Shown here piece after piece: positions 1 to 9,265 of a stretch of DNA of 64,000 bases. The stretch lies in NCBI GenBank assembly GCA_914767885.1, contig CAJZBQ010000020.1, positions 62,001-126,000 on the forward strand, in the 5' to 3' direction. The position numbers and the translations under genes were made by a program. Source of the stretch: Blepharisma stoltei (taxonomy: Eukaryota; Ciliophora; Heterotrichea; Heterotrichida; Blepharismidae). Under the pieces are notes generated by a model, which saw only the letters and a list, made by a program, of their open reading frames with translations, did not search any database and was not told where the DNA came from. How positions within the stretch are numbered: position 1 is the stretch's first letter; each line of letters begins with the position of its first letter.

Positions 1-59
1 AAGCCAAGCTGTCCAGAGTTGTCATTTCCCCAACTAAAAACTTCAGTGTATCCTTCCAT
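1..59 (-). CDS. RCC1-repeat protein, N-terminal fragment cut by the window edge
   Basis: Reading leftward from an ATG at 59, the first 19 codons give MEGYTEVFSWGNDNSGQLG. The FSWGNDNSGQLG stretch is the hallmark first blade strand of an RCC1/ATS1 beta-propeller repeat. RCC1-family proteins act as Ran exchange factors or as domains of HECT ligases and other proteins; the rest lies outside the window, so the role cannot be set. The next gene (WDR82) starts at 1195 on the same strand. Confidence 0.7.
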   Translation of the reverse strand, partial: MEGYTEVFSWGNDNSGQLG

Positions 60-214
60 CTCTAACGGTATGAAGATTTGATTTATGAAAATGGTTTGAA
101 TGTCTATACATTTGAAATTATTCAGCAATATGAATAAAAATATTTTATAATGTCTATAACTATAAAGAATCCTTTTAATACCAATAATAATCAAAGAAAT
201 ATTAAATTACTGGA
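60..214. other. Intergenic gap, nothing recognised
   Basis: AT-rich spacer between the WDR82 stop and the RCC1-type start; no repeat or RNA gene was seen. Confidence 0.5.
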
Positions 215-1195
215 TTATTGCCTAATTCTTGATTGATCAGGAACCCAAAACAACAAGTTTTGACACCCTGATGTCAGCAGTGCATGCTCTCTGCTCCAAG
301 CCAGACATGTAGGTGTTTTCGGGTGTCCTCTAAGTTCATGCACTTTTTCATAGGTATTCACATCAAAGAACACAATTGAGTTATTTTTTTCGTCCCCAGT
401 TGTGATATACTTGCTATCTGGGCTAAAGCACGCCATCACCTTTCCATTCTCATTCTGAAAATCCTTAAAAATATGTTTCTTCTGGCCATCCAAAGCATCT
501 AAAAGTAAAATCATATTTTCCACTGTATATGCTAACAGATACTGCCCGTCCTCACTGAACTGTATCCCTTTAATCTCTGGACACTCCACTTCCCAGGTCG
601 AAAAAGCGCCATCTGCATAATTGTTGGCATCTATCAGCTTTATGTAATTTTTTGTCACATTTTGCGTCACCACTGGGTAAACCAATGCAAAAATTGCTCC
701 AGACGGGTCAAAAGTGCACATTCCGCCAGCTGAGGCTTCTTTATAATCAAGCCTGCCAAGAGCCCTTCTACTTCTTAATTCCCATAAGAGCAGCAGCTTG
801 TCTTTTGACGTCGAAATAAACATGTCGTTTTTCGGGCTCATATCAATAGAGGTGATATCGTCGCCGTGGCCTCTGAAATTGTGGATAATCCTGTTGTCGT
901 ATGAGCTCCAATATTTGACCAAATGCTCGTTGCCCTTTTTTGTGGAGCATAAGAAGGCGTTGTTGTGGTGAGTGAAGTGGACGTTCTCGACGCCATATTC
1001 TTTGTTGTAGAGAAGCTTGTCACGGGTTCCACGCTGGACATTGTAGATGTTGACGGAATCGTCGTCTGCGGAGGTGATCAGGAGGGAGCAGTCGTCGGAA
1101 AAACTGATAGAGTTGATGTCGCGCTGGGAGTCTTTGAAGACTTTGCCGATATCCATGCTTTGGATTACATTTTGTGTTAGCTCTATTGGCTCCAT
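215..1195 (-). CDS. WDR82: WDR82/Swd2-like WD40 protein
   Basis: A 326-residue WD40 propeller. The N-terminal stretch with KVFKDSQRDINSISFSDD, then LLITSADDDSVNIY and YGVENVHFTHHNNAFLCSTK, is characteristic of WDR82/Swd2. This subunit anchors Set1/COMPASS H3K4 methyltransferase and the PNUTS-PP1 phosphatase module to RNA polymerase II. The length matches the family (about 310-330 residues). I chose the internal Met of MEPIELTQ at 1195; the open frame runs further upstream to 1330, but that extension is hydrophobic and has no counterpart in the family. No IES or intron is needed. It ends in TAA. Confidence 0.9.
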   Translation of the reverse strand: MEPIELTQNVIQSMDIGKVFKDSQRDINSISFSDDCSLLITSADDDSVNIYNVQRGTRDKLLYNKEYGVENVHFTHHNNAFLCSTKKGNEHLVKYWSSYDNRIIHNFRGHGDDITSIDMSPKNDMFISTSKDKLLLLWELRSRRALGRLDYKEASAGGMCTFDPSGAIFALVYPVVTQNVTKNYIKLIDANNYADGAFSTWEVECPEIKGIQFSEDGQYLLAYTVENMILLLDALDGQKKHIFKDFQNENGKVMACFSPDSKYITTGDEKNNSIVFFDVNTYEKVHELRGHPKTPTCLAWSREHALLTSGCQNLLFWVPDQSRIRQ

Positions 1196-1648
1196 TTTAT
1201 TATAATGTGCTAGGGAAATTGGAGGAGTTGACTTAAGGGTAGAATAGAGATAGAGCAGTTTTATTGGAACAGATATGGTGAAAAATTTATAGAGAAAGGG
1301 ATATAGACTAGATACAATTTTGAAAAACAAAGTCCCCGATAATAAATTTGTTGAGAATTGATTAAGTTAAGAGATTATTTGCAGTTTAGTAGTTTTAATG
1401 CTTCCTATAAGTTTGTAGAGACTTTTTACTTTTCTAATTATTTAATCTAAGATTCCAAAACATGAACTTTGCTGGAGGATAGGATTGATACACTTTATTA
1501 TAAAAAATTAGATGCTATCATTTAGTATTTTAAAAAAAGTGCTAATTAAGTTGAATTTTCATAAAATCAAATTAGATTTAATTGTTTAAACAAGCTTTGA
1601 AGCCGTATTTGTATTAATTTTATTAAGCTTTCAGCCTCATATTAGTAT
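1196..1648. other. Intergenic spacer; right part belongs to a duplicated block
   Basis: AT-rich and without a gene. From about 1486 the sequence closely matches 5320 onward, marking one end of the duplication that carries the first and second Rab-like copies. Confidence 0.6.
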
Positions 1649-2433
1649 TTAAAATTTCTCTGTGATTTTACTATAATTTCTTCTGATATTTCAAACAACT
1701 TCTTCTGATGTATTTCTAAAAACGTCATTTATATTTTCTCCAGTTAACGCACTGACTTCCATATATATCGCTGCCCATTTTTCTGCTTTTTCTCTAGCTT
1801 CTTCTTCACTAATCTCTCTCACCAAGTCCTTTTTATTCCCTAATAAGGCAAAAACTGTCTCTTTTGCAGCAAAATTTTTCGCTCTGCTAAATCAATAATC
1901 AACATGTTCAAAGGTTTCCCTATTCGATAAGTCAAATATAAACAGTTCTATATTTTATTATCATATGTCCAAAAATATTATAACTACTATATTTTGTGTT
2001 ATTAAAATTTGCAAAATCAATTTAAAAAAGCCTAGGATATTATACTATTATAGCGATATCTTTATTCTTATATGGCTTTTGATTTTTTTTTACGAATGCT
2101 CTGATATTCTGAGCCAAAATTGATATGAAAATTAATTGAATTTTATGCTTATGATTCCTTGATATTCCAAAAAAAATTAAAAATGCATAAGCATATATAG
2201 TATACCTGTGGAAGCTTGCCAAATCTTTCTGATCCACTTGTATCTCAGACCATAAGTCTGACGATAAATTCTTTAAAACGCTCAAATTTCATTGTGAAAG
2301 AAGGAGGCACGCAATTGTAAAAGCCAGGTCTGAAAGCTCCTTCATCATATCTAACAAATAAACTTGACTTTCCAACAGTAGCATCCCCAATTAAAACAGC
2401 TCTTATACAGTAGTCATATTCTCAATCAGCCAT
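1649..2433 (-). CDS. Rab-like small GTPase, copy 1 (two IESs)
   Basis: Reading from ATG at 2433: P-loop GDATVGKSS, switch-2 region WDTSGSERF (WDTAGQERF in canonical Rabs), base-binding LLGNKKDL, and VSALTGEN for the SAK motif. TGA codes Trp in WDTSG and near the N and C termini. Two interruptions, 2071..2197 and 1937..2042, carry stops or break the frame. Joining at TA gives ...VYYKNKDIAIIVFDLSN..., the expected Rab core. The product is about 183 residues and ends EKF with no C-terminal Cys pair, so classical prenylation is not evident. It lies in a run of related Rab-like genes. It is the intact partner of the pseudogene at 5487..6166. Confidence 0.82.
1937..2042. other. Predicted IES, 106 bp, in Rab-like copy 1
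   Basis: Flanked by TA at both ends. The paralogue at 5487..6166 reads straight through this site without the insert, which is direct evidence of an insertion or loss. Removal restores IIVFDLSN in frame. Confidence 0.88.
2071..2197. other. Predicted IES, 127 bp, in Rab-like copy 1
   Basis: TA-bounded insert containing an in-frame TAA. Removal joins VYY to KNKDIAII in frame. An insert of nearly the same length and sequence sits at the same codon in the second copy (5803..5930), so it predates the duplication. Sub-terminal inverted stretches (GCTTATGCAT / ATCATAAGCAT) are visible. Confidence 0.85.
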
Positions 2434-2481
2434 ATAAATAATATTTATAACTCATTTCTTATCTCTTCTGTCATTATCTTA

Positions 2482-4173
2482 ATGTATCTATCAGAAAGTG
2501 ACTTCACAAAAGAAGAAATCATCTACAAAACAAGCTCAGTCGAAGTATTTAAAGCAAGAATGAACCAAACCGGCAGGATAGTTGCAGTTAATAAGCTCAA
2601 GATTAATTCAATTGATGAAATGAATTCTATACAAAATTGATCTAATACAATGGCATCAATACAGCACCAAAACATTGTAGAGCTCAAGTCATTCTTCATA
2701 ACTGCATTTGCGTCGACTATTGAGCACGCTTTTTTCATCATGGATTATTACCCAAATGGAGATTTATCTAATGAAATCAGTAAAAGAATCAAAGAAAACC
2801 GGCCATGAAGTGAGAATGACTTGCTTTATCACTTTAAATCACTGATTGATGCTCATTGTTGACTGCAGAGGAAAGAGCTTGCACATAGAAATATAAAGCC
2901 AAGAAATATTTTAATTAGTAATGATGGTGATCTGCACGTTGCAGATTTAAGGTGGGCTTATAAAATGAAAACATTAATATTGGAAGACTCAGAATTCACA
3001 ATAGCAGGGACTCCTTTATATTTGAGTCCGAAATTGAGAGAAGCGTATGCTAATTTTACAAATGGGCTTGGAAATGGAGTGGCACAGCATGATCCTATTA
3101 AGTCTGATGTTTATTCACTTGGGCTTACGTTTTTATACATGGCCAGCTTAAAAGATTTACCTGACTTAACTGATTTAAGAAATCAGGAATTTAAAGTGAG
3201 AGAAAGAATACAGGAAATTGGCTATAGTGATGTAATAAAAGAAATATTAACGAGAATGCTGATTTTTGATGAAGATAGAAGGCCTGATTTTGTATGACTT
3301 TCTAAATATCCTGCTTTTGTGAGTGTAAGCAAACCTCAGATAATAAATAAACCCGAAAATCAAATAATAAGCCCAATTCAAGCGACTAAAAGATCTCTTG
3401 CCGTTAAGGCTAGTGGCATTCAGCAGCAACCACCTAGCTCTACAAAATTAAAAGCAAATCAAGGATGAAACTGAAATAGTTTGCTCAAAAATAAGCGTAT
3501 AAAAATCTGGGTAAAATTCTCAAAAATAAAAAATTATTTTTTACGCATTTCAGACTCGATTTCTGCTCAAATGCCTCCCAATATCTCAGACTTGATAAAT
3601 TTTGCTAAATCAACAGGAGCTGTTATTAAAGTCTCCTCTTTGTCATATAAATGCGTTTTTTGCAATTTCAAAAATAGTGATTCTCAATTTACGTGCATCC
3701 ATCGTTGGCCATTTCATAAGCAATGTGTCCCCCAAAATTATATTTATGCTATCGACAGTGGGGATATCAGGCAGTATCTTATTAATTGCTGAGAATGCAC
3801 CCAAGGGACTGTGTTTTGGGTTGAAAATCTTAATTATCATGAAATAGTTGATTCAAATGCACTTTCTTTACAAAGCCATACTGCTAATACACCCTCTATC
3901 ATTCAAAATGGAATGCAAAATCAAAATGCTAATAATGCATATGAAGAAGCGAAAGAATCTGAAGAAATTCGACTTATAAATGGAGTATGTCGCAGATGCA
4001 GGAACATTCAGAAAAAATTACTATATTATCCAAAATGTAAACATACAGTTTGTAAGGAATGTAAAAGTAATAGAAAAGGGCAAAGTGTGTATGAATGTCC
4101 CTTCTGCCCATTAGAATACGCACCAGAATATAATCCAAAAATTTATGAGTGCTTATACAATATCTATAATTAG
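2482..4173 (+). CDS. Protein kinase-like (likely pseudokinase) with C-terminal cysteine-rich RING-like end
   Basis: A continuous frame of 563 residues if TGA is Trp (for example after RRPDFV and in LINCWECTQ). The N-terminal 280 residues have a kinase fold: a VAVNKLKI lysine strand, HRNIKPRNIL in place of HRDxKxxN, VADLRW in place of DFG, GTPLYLSPK in place of the APE region, and SDVYSLGL in subdomain IX. Loss of the catalytic Asp and of DFG argues for a pseudokinase. The C-terminal 60 residues hold pairs CRRC, PKC, CKEC and CPFC, resembling a RING or related zinc ribbon. A middle Cys/His cluster (residues about 390-435) could bind another zinc. It starts at ATG 2482 and ends with TAG. It is flanked on both sides by duplicated Rab-like genes. 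Its partner is unknown. Confidence 0.72.
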
Positions 4174-5319
4174 ATTTGTTTTTTAAGTTTAGCAGAATAT
4201 GAATTCAATTAATCTTCTCTGTTAGTCACAGATTTTTGTAGGCTAATTTTTAGGTTAAAAATTTTATTATCAAAATTTAAGATTTTTCATAATTATAGGA
4301 GGGGTATTAAAATCTTATTAAATTACAATTTATTCAATTTTAATTTCTTTTCCTTTATATTCTGTGAATTTTCTTATATTCTGTTCTAATTTCTTCTATT
4401 CTGGGGACTGAAAATGCTATGATCAGTTATTTTAGCAATTATTGAAATGATCCGCTTATGATCAAGAAATAGAAAAATTTATAGGCTTATGATCTGCCAG
4501 TCATGCACATTTAATGCTTTGTTCCAATTTCATAAAGTCTAATTCTAAAATGCTAAAAATAGATGAAATTTATTTGAATAATATGCTAGAACCTCATATT
4601 TATAGTATCTTCTTCGGATTGATGAAATAAATTAAGCTTTTGAAAAAAACTGTTTTTTGATACACATATGTGGCTAGCTCATAAAATAATCAGAAAATCG
4701 CTTAATTTTGCTATACTTTATTATCATATTTCCAAGTTCAATTTCTCTGTTAAATTTAGAGGCAAGTTTTCAGATAAATAAATCTTCCGTCAAATATATT
4801 TAAATTCCTATTATTGGATCCTCAAATGTACAGATGGTGCAGCTCGTAAAAATGACTTATAGATTTTCGATCCCCAAAGTCTTATATGGCATTTAGTTAA
4901 TCCTTCAGGCATCCCTCATATGCTCATTCTGGCAACGTTAGGGACAAACATAAATTTTTTGGGTGACTACACTAAAAAAGAAGGACAATATTTCAATGCT
5001 ATTTTTCAGTTCTCTACAACATCTTTATAATGGCAAGAAGTTCCCCAAGCTCAAATTTCAGGCTTAATAAAGGACTGGCCACCCTTCGGTATTTTATAAG
5101 GATTCTTTGTTTGCGTTAGAAGTTATGATATTACTTACAATTTTAATGATTTGATACAGTTAGTTGTGGTAAATTTAGCATATGATTACTTATTATAAAT
5201 ACGTGGCTGAATAAGGAAAATGGAATGCAATTTAATCTGCATTATTTAACTCGAAAGGTAATTCAAAGCGAAGTGACTTGGAAGAACAAGATTATTTTGT
5301 TTGGAGAACGAGATGGGCA
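4174..5319. other. 1.15-kb intergenic region, possible coding decay near 4920-5170
   Basis: Mostly AT-rich. The plus strand around 4920-5170 can be read as a chain of short open stretches split by TAA, which may be a decayed gene, but no family was recognised. No MITE terminus was seen here. Confidence 0.4.
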
Positions 5320-5486
5320 TGATACACTTTATTATAAAAAATTAGATCTTATCCTTTAGTATTTAAAAAAGAAATGTTAATTAAGTTGAATTTACATAAA
5401 ATCAAATTAGAATTAATTGTTTAAAACAAGCTTTGAAGCCGTATTTGTATTAATTTTATTAAGCTTTCAGCCTCATCTATTAGTAT

Positions 5487-6166
5487 TTAAAATTTCTCTG
5501 TGATTTTACTATAATTTTTTCTGATGTTTCAGGCAGCTTCTTCTGATGTATTTCGAAAAACGTCATTTATATTTTCTCCAGTTAACGCACTGACTTCCAT
5601 ATATATCGCTGCCCATTTTTCTGCTTTTTCTCTAGCTTCTTCTTCACTAATCTCTCTCATCAAGTCCTTTTTATTCCCTAATAAGGCAAAAACTGTCTCT
5701 TTTGCAGCAAAATTTTTCGCCCTGCTAAATCAATAATCAGCATGTTCAAAGGTTTTCCTATTCGATAAGTCAAATACTATTATAACAATATCTTTATTTT
5801 CATATAACTTTGCATCCGTTTTATTCATGATCTAATATTCCGATTAAAAATAAGGTATGAAAATTAATTGAATTTTCATGCTTATGCTTCCTTGATATCC
5901 CAAAAAAAATTAAAAATGCATAATCATATATAGTAGACCTATGGAAGCTCGCCAAATCTTTCATATCCACTTGTGTTTCAGACCGTAATTCTGATAATAA
6001 ATTCTTTAAAACGCTCAGATCTCATTGTAAAAGAAGGATGTGCACAATTGTAAAAGTCAGATCTGGAAGCTCCTTTATCATATCTATCAAATAAACTTGA
6101 TTTTCCAACAGTATAATCCTCAATTAAAGCAGCTCTTATACTGTAATCGTATTCTAAATCAGCCAT
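5487..6166 (-). pseudogene. Rab-like GTPase copy 2, probable pseudogene
   Basis: It is colinear with copy 1 but damaged. The P-loop reads EDYTVGKSS, losing the first Gly. The WDTSG aspartate is changed to Asn. A CAG codon of copy 1 is TAG here, immediately before VYYENKD. TAG acts as a stop elsewhere in this window (the kinase-like gene ends with it). The C-terminal half (DLSNRKTFEH...LLGNKKDL...VSALTGEN...EKF) is still well preserved, so decay is recent, or the TAG is a sequencing error or is tolerated. The 128-bp insert at 5803..5930 would be removed as an IES. Confidence 0.75.
5803..5930. other. Predicted IES, 128 bp, in Rab-like copy 2
   Basis: TA-bounded, at the same codon as 2071..2197 in copy 1 and similar in sequence. 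Removal joins VYY to ENKDIVIIVFD in frame. Confidence 0.8.
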
Positions 6167-6228
6167 ATAATGATTAATTTCTTATCTCTTCTGTCATTAT
6201 CTTTCAAAAATAAAATTATTGTTATATC

Positions 6229-6777
6229 TTATTTTTTTATTAGTTTATCATAATTTCTTCGAATATTCTGAATTGCTTCTTCTGTATTTATTCTAAAAGC
6301 TGTATGTATATTTTCTCCAGTTTTAGCACTAGTTTCTACATAAGTCACTGACATCATCCTTGCTTTTTGCCTTGCTTCTGCATCACTCACTTCTCTTGGC
6401 AAATCATTTTTATTACCAATTAATACAAAAACTGTGCTTTTTTGAGTGTTTTTTTGAGCTTTAGTATGCCATAAATCAACATGATTAAAGGTTTCTCGAC
6501 TTGATAAATCAAAGACTAGCATTATAATTTCTTTATCTAGAAAGCCAACCGTTGGGAGATCGTTATATCTCCTAGCTTTGCTTCCATCTCAGATCATCAT
6601 CCTTACAAAACAATCATCAAACTGTTCATATTTGTTCATAAAAGAGCTTGGGAATAAATTTCAGTCATCAGGATAGAAAACGTTTTTCTCAAACCTTGTC
6701 ATCAAGCTTGATTTACCGACATTGGTGTCTCCAACTATAATTATTCTTAGCAAATAATCATACTCCGAGTCTACCAT
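6229..6777 (-). CDS. Rab-like small GTPase, copy 3, divergent switch 2
   Basis: An uninterrupted 182-residue frame with TGA as Trp. P-loop VGDTNVGKSS, LIGNKNDL and ETSAKTGEN are intact. The G3 motif, WDTAGQE in canonical Rabs, reads WDGSKARR, so the water-activating Gln and the DxxG glycine are gone. Such proteins usually cannot hydrolyse GTP normally. The start MVDSEYDY is shared with copy 4, so these two form a sub-pair. It ends IKK with no prenylation Cys. Confidence 0.82.
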
Positions 6778-6998
6778 TCGAATTATTTAGTTATTCAGGC
6801 CTTACTTATATTTTTAAAAGGAATATTATATATTTTTCCTTTCTCTCTGTAAGCAATTAAAGTTTGTCTGTAAATTGAGTAAGCCAAATTAACCCCACTC
6901 TTAATAAATCTAAAAAAATTATAAGTTTTCTCCAGCCTCCTTCGTTCACAATAAGTTGCTGATAATTATTATAAATTTAAATTCGAGATTTAACATTT
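6778..6998. other. Intergenic gap between Rab-like copies 3 and 4
   Basis: AT-rich spacer; no element recognised. Confidence 0.45.
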
Positions 6999-7544
6999 TT
7001 ATTTTACCAATTTGTCATAATTATGTCTGATTCTCCAAACTAAGCTTTCTAAACAACTTCTAAAAGCGTAATTTACCTGATGCCCATATTTAGCACTAGT
7101 TTCGACATATAACATTCCTAGCATTAATGCCTTTTTTCAAGCCTCTTGATATCCGACCTCTCTTTCCAAGTCAGTTTTATTGCCAATTAGTAAAAAATTT
7201 GTATCTTTCGATGCATAATTTTTGGTTTGGGCTACCCAATAATCAATGCTATCAAAAGTGCTTCTTCTAGATAAGTCAAATACTATTATTATAATTTCTT
7301 TATTTTTATAGCTCATGGGCCAAAAGGTTGCAATTCTTTCTATTCCTTTTCCTTTTCAAATCGTAACTTTCACAGAAAATTCATAAAAATGTTCAAATTT
7401 TTCCACAAAAGACCGCTCTGGCCAATCTCAGTGATCAGGAAAGAAAACATTGTTCACAAACCTTATGAGTAGGCATGCTTTCCCAACATGCATATCTCCA
7501 ATTACAAGGATATTTGCCAAATAATCATACTCCGAGTCTACCAT
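6999..7544 (-). CDS. Rab-like small GTPase, copy 4, divergent switch 2
   Basis: A 181-residue frame, TGA as Trp at three places, no IES. It begins MVDSEYDYLANILVIGD; the P-loop is GDMHVGKAC, LLIGNKTDL and ETSAKYGH are present. The G3 region reads WKGKGIERI, so D, G and Q of DTAGQ are all lost. With copy 3 this suggests a local family drifting away from GTP hydrolysis. It ends LVK, without a prenylation motif. Confidence 0.8.
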
Positions 7545-7744
7545 TATTTTCTTATAATTCTGCTGAATTATCACTATTCTGTAGAAATGTCGTTAGCGAT
7601 AAATATGAATTTAATGAAATAAAAGACAGAATTACTTCCTATTATTTTTCTAAGCTGAAAAATTTTATAAAGAATCTATTTAATAATATTTTTATATATT
7701 TTAGGTCATATCAGCAAAACAAAAATTATTGATAAAATCGTTGA

Positions 7745-8120
7745 AAAAACACCAAAGCAGCAATTTATGGCTTTGTAGCACTAGGCTCATTTTATATCCT
7801 GTGACTTGGCCTGGCTTTCAAGTTTTGTCTTCTTTTTATATACACGCAAATCTCTCGATTTGCCATCAAGATATGGCAAAAGTAGCTGGGCTCTTGTCAC
7901 ACATGGGACAAATGGTATCGGTCGAGCCTGTTCAAAAGAGCTTGCAAGCTAGGTTAGCATTTTAATAAATTGATTTTGATGGAGAAGCTGCCAATCAAGT
8001 AAAAGGCTTGAAGATTGTGTAACGGGAGCTCTTAAAGTTTTTGGAAGATGAATTGAAACTTTTGGAGTCCAAGATATACTTGGAATGGATGGAAAAATAG
8101 CTTTATTTCTGATGATACAA
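7745..8120 (+). pseudogene. Remnant of a short-chain dehydrogenase (3-ketoacyl-CoA reductase-like)
   Basis: One frame reads AAIYGFVALGSFYILWLGLA, a membrane-anchor-like stretch. After a shift, another reads PSRYGKSSWALVTHGTNGIG, matching the Rossmann start of very-long-chain 3-ketoacyl-CoA reductases (YG.WALVTGATDGIG). TAG follows within a dozen codons, and later fragments lie in other frames. The catalytic YxxxK part was not found. I read it as a 5' gene fragment in decay; an unrecognised IES cannot be fully excluded. Confidence 0.5.
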
Positions 8121-8197
8121 GAAGTGAGAGGACTTATGGAAATATTTTATTAAAAAGTAGTTGGAATCTATTTAATACATTTAATAAATCTATCTTC

Positions 8198-9160
8198 CTA
8201 CAAGGCCTTAATCTTCGCATTTTTCGTAAAAAATTCAAAAAACAACGACGGGTACTTTTCCATGACTTTTTGATGATCCACAAGTTGAATATTCGGACAA
8301 ACTCCTTTATTAACTCGATAAAGCACTGCATATTTTAGCTCACCGTTATTCTGGTAGCATCCAAGGATTTTAACAGGCCTATCTTTTTCAATATCCCCTC
8401 TTTTATATAATTCTCTAATTCTTTTAATTCCTCTAGAATTGTTGATATCCTTTATCGGCTTTTGTTCTTCTGGTCTTTGTGGAGATTTCGAGCTAAGTAT
8501 AGCTTTAACAAAAGATTTGGCTATTTTTGGAGGTTCTTCTTTGGCTTCCACACTAGGGGTTTGGAGAGTTTCTGATGTTTGTAATTTTTTTTGAGAAGGA
8601 ATTGAGAGCTTAATAGTTTTTTTTGGAGGCTCCTTTTCTTCATCTAGATCAATGACATCAGTAAATGCAGAATTTTTGCTTTCACTTTTCTGCTTTTTTG
8701 AAGGCAAATCTTCTTCACTTTCTATCAACGCTTGAAGTGTGATATTACCGATTGAAGATTTTGGAAGGGTTTCAGGGTCTATAGGAGCTTGCTGCACAGC
8801 TTCTGCCTTCTTTTCAGAAGTAGGCTCAAATGTTTCCAAATTATTGCTTGTTGGGCTCTCTTTTTGGCCACTCTTTGGCTTTTTTTCGTTTGTTTCTGCG
8901 ACTTTTACAGCTTGTTTGCTACTTTTATTCGGCTTATTTTTGCTTTCACTTTCTTTTTTCAATATTTCTTGAGACTCTTGGTCAAAGCATTCTATAGGGA
9001 GTAAAGATGTAGATTTTTTCCCATTGGCCGAATTTAGCCATCTGACTTTGTAAAAGTCTTCTTCAGTGTACTCATTGTACACCTTAGACAAATACTCAAC
9101 TTCTTGGTATTCATCTTTTGCAGTAGCCTTTTTGTTTCCCCCTAGTTTATCTTTTGGCAT
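8198..9160 (-). CDS. HP1-like protein: N-terminal chromodomain and C-terminal chromoshadow-like domain
   Basis: A 320-residue protein. Residues about 18-65 (YQEVEYLSKVYNEYTEEDFY, then KVRWLN and a PIECF end) look like a chromodomain. The middle 150 residues are Lys/Glu/Ser-rich and disordered. The last 65 residues (RPVKILGCYQNNGELKYAVL through KYPSLFFEFF) have chromoshadow character. HP1 proteins bind methylated H3K9/K27 and dimerise through the shadow domain. In other ciliates chromodomain proteins of this sort (Pdd1 in Tetrahymena) mark DNA for elimination, so a role in IES excision is possible but only an inference. The aromatic cage is only partly recognisable. Confidence 0.68.
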   Translation of the reverse strand: MPKDKLGGNKKATAKDEYQEVEYLSKVYNEYTEEDFYKVRWLNSANGKKSTSLLPIECFDQESQEILKKESESKNKPNKSSKQAVKVAETNEKKPKSGQKESPTSNNLETFEPTSEKKAEAVQQAPIDPETLPKSSIGNITLQALIESEEDLPSKKQKSESKNSAFTDVIDLDEEKEPPKKTIKLSIPSQKKLQTSETLQTPSVEAKEEPPKIAKSFVKAILSSKSPQRPEEQKPIKDINNSRGIKRIRELYKRGDIEKDRPVKILGCYQNNGELKYAVLYRVNKGVCPNIQLVDHQKVMEKYPSLFFEFFTKNAKIKAL

Positions 9161-9265
9161 TAATATTTATATTCTTGCATAAAATAATAGGTCCATAAGC
9201 TTTTTTAGTAATTAAATGATTATTTTTCAAGAAAATTGGTATAAGATTGGATTAAAATAATTTAT

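Larger units (their letters stand above)
5320..6202. repeat. Segmental duplication of 1486..2480
   Basis: The block from GATACACTTTATTATAAAAA through the Rab-like gene to the motif TCTCTTCTGTCATTATCTT repeats 1486..2480 with point changes. The one large difference is the 106-bp IES present only in the first copy. The pseudokinase gene lies between the two copies. Confidence 0.85.

Noticed and set aside
7475-7732. Plus-strand 85-aa ORF beside the fourth Rab
   Set aside because: It overlaps the start of the Rab gene in antisense, and the rest is AT-rich with no similarity.
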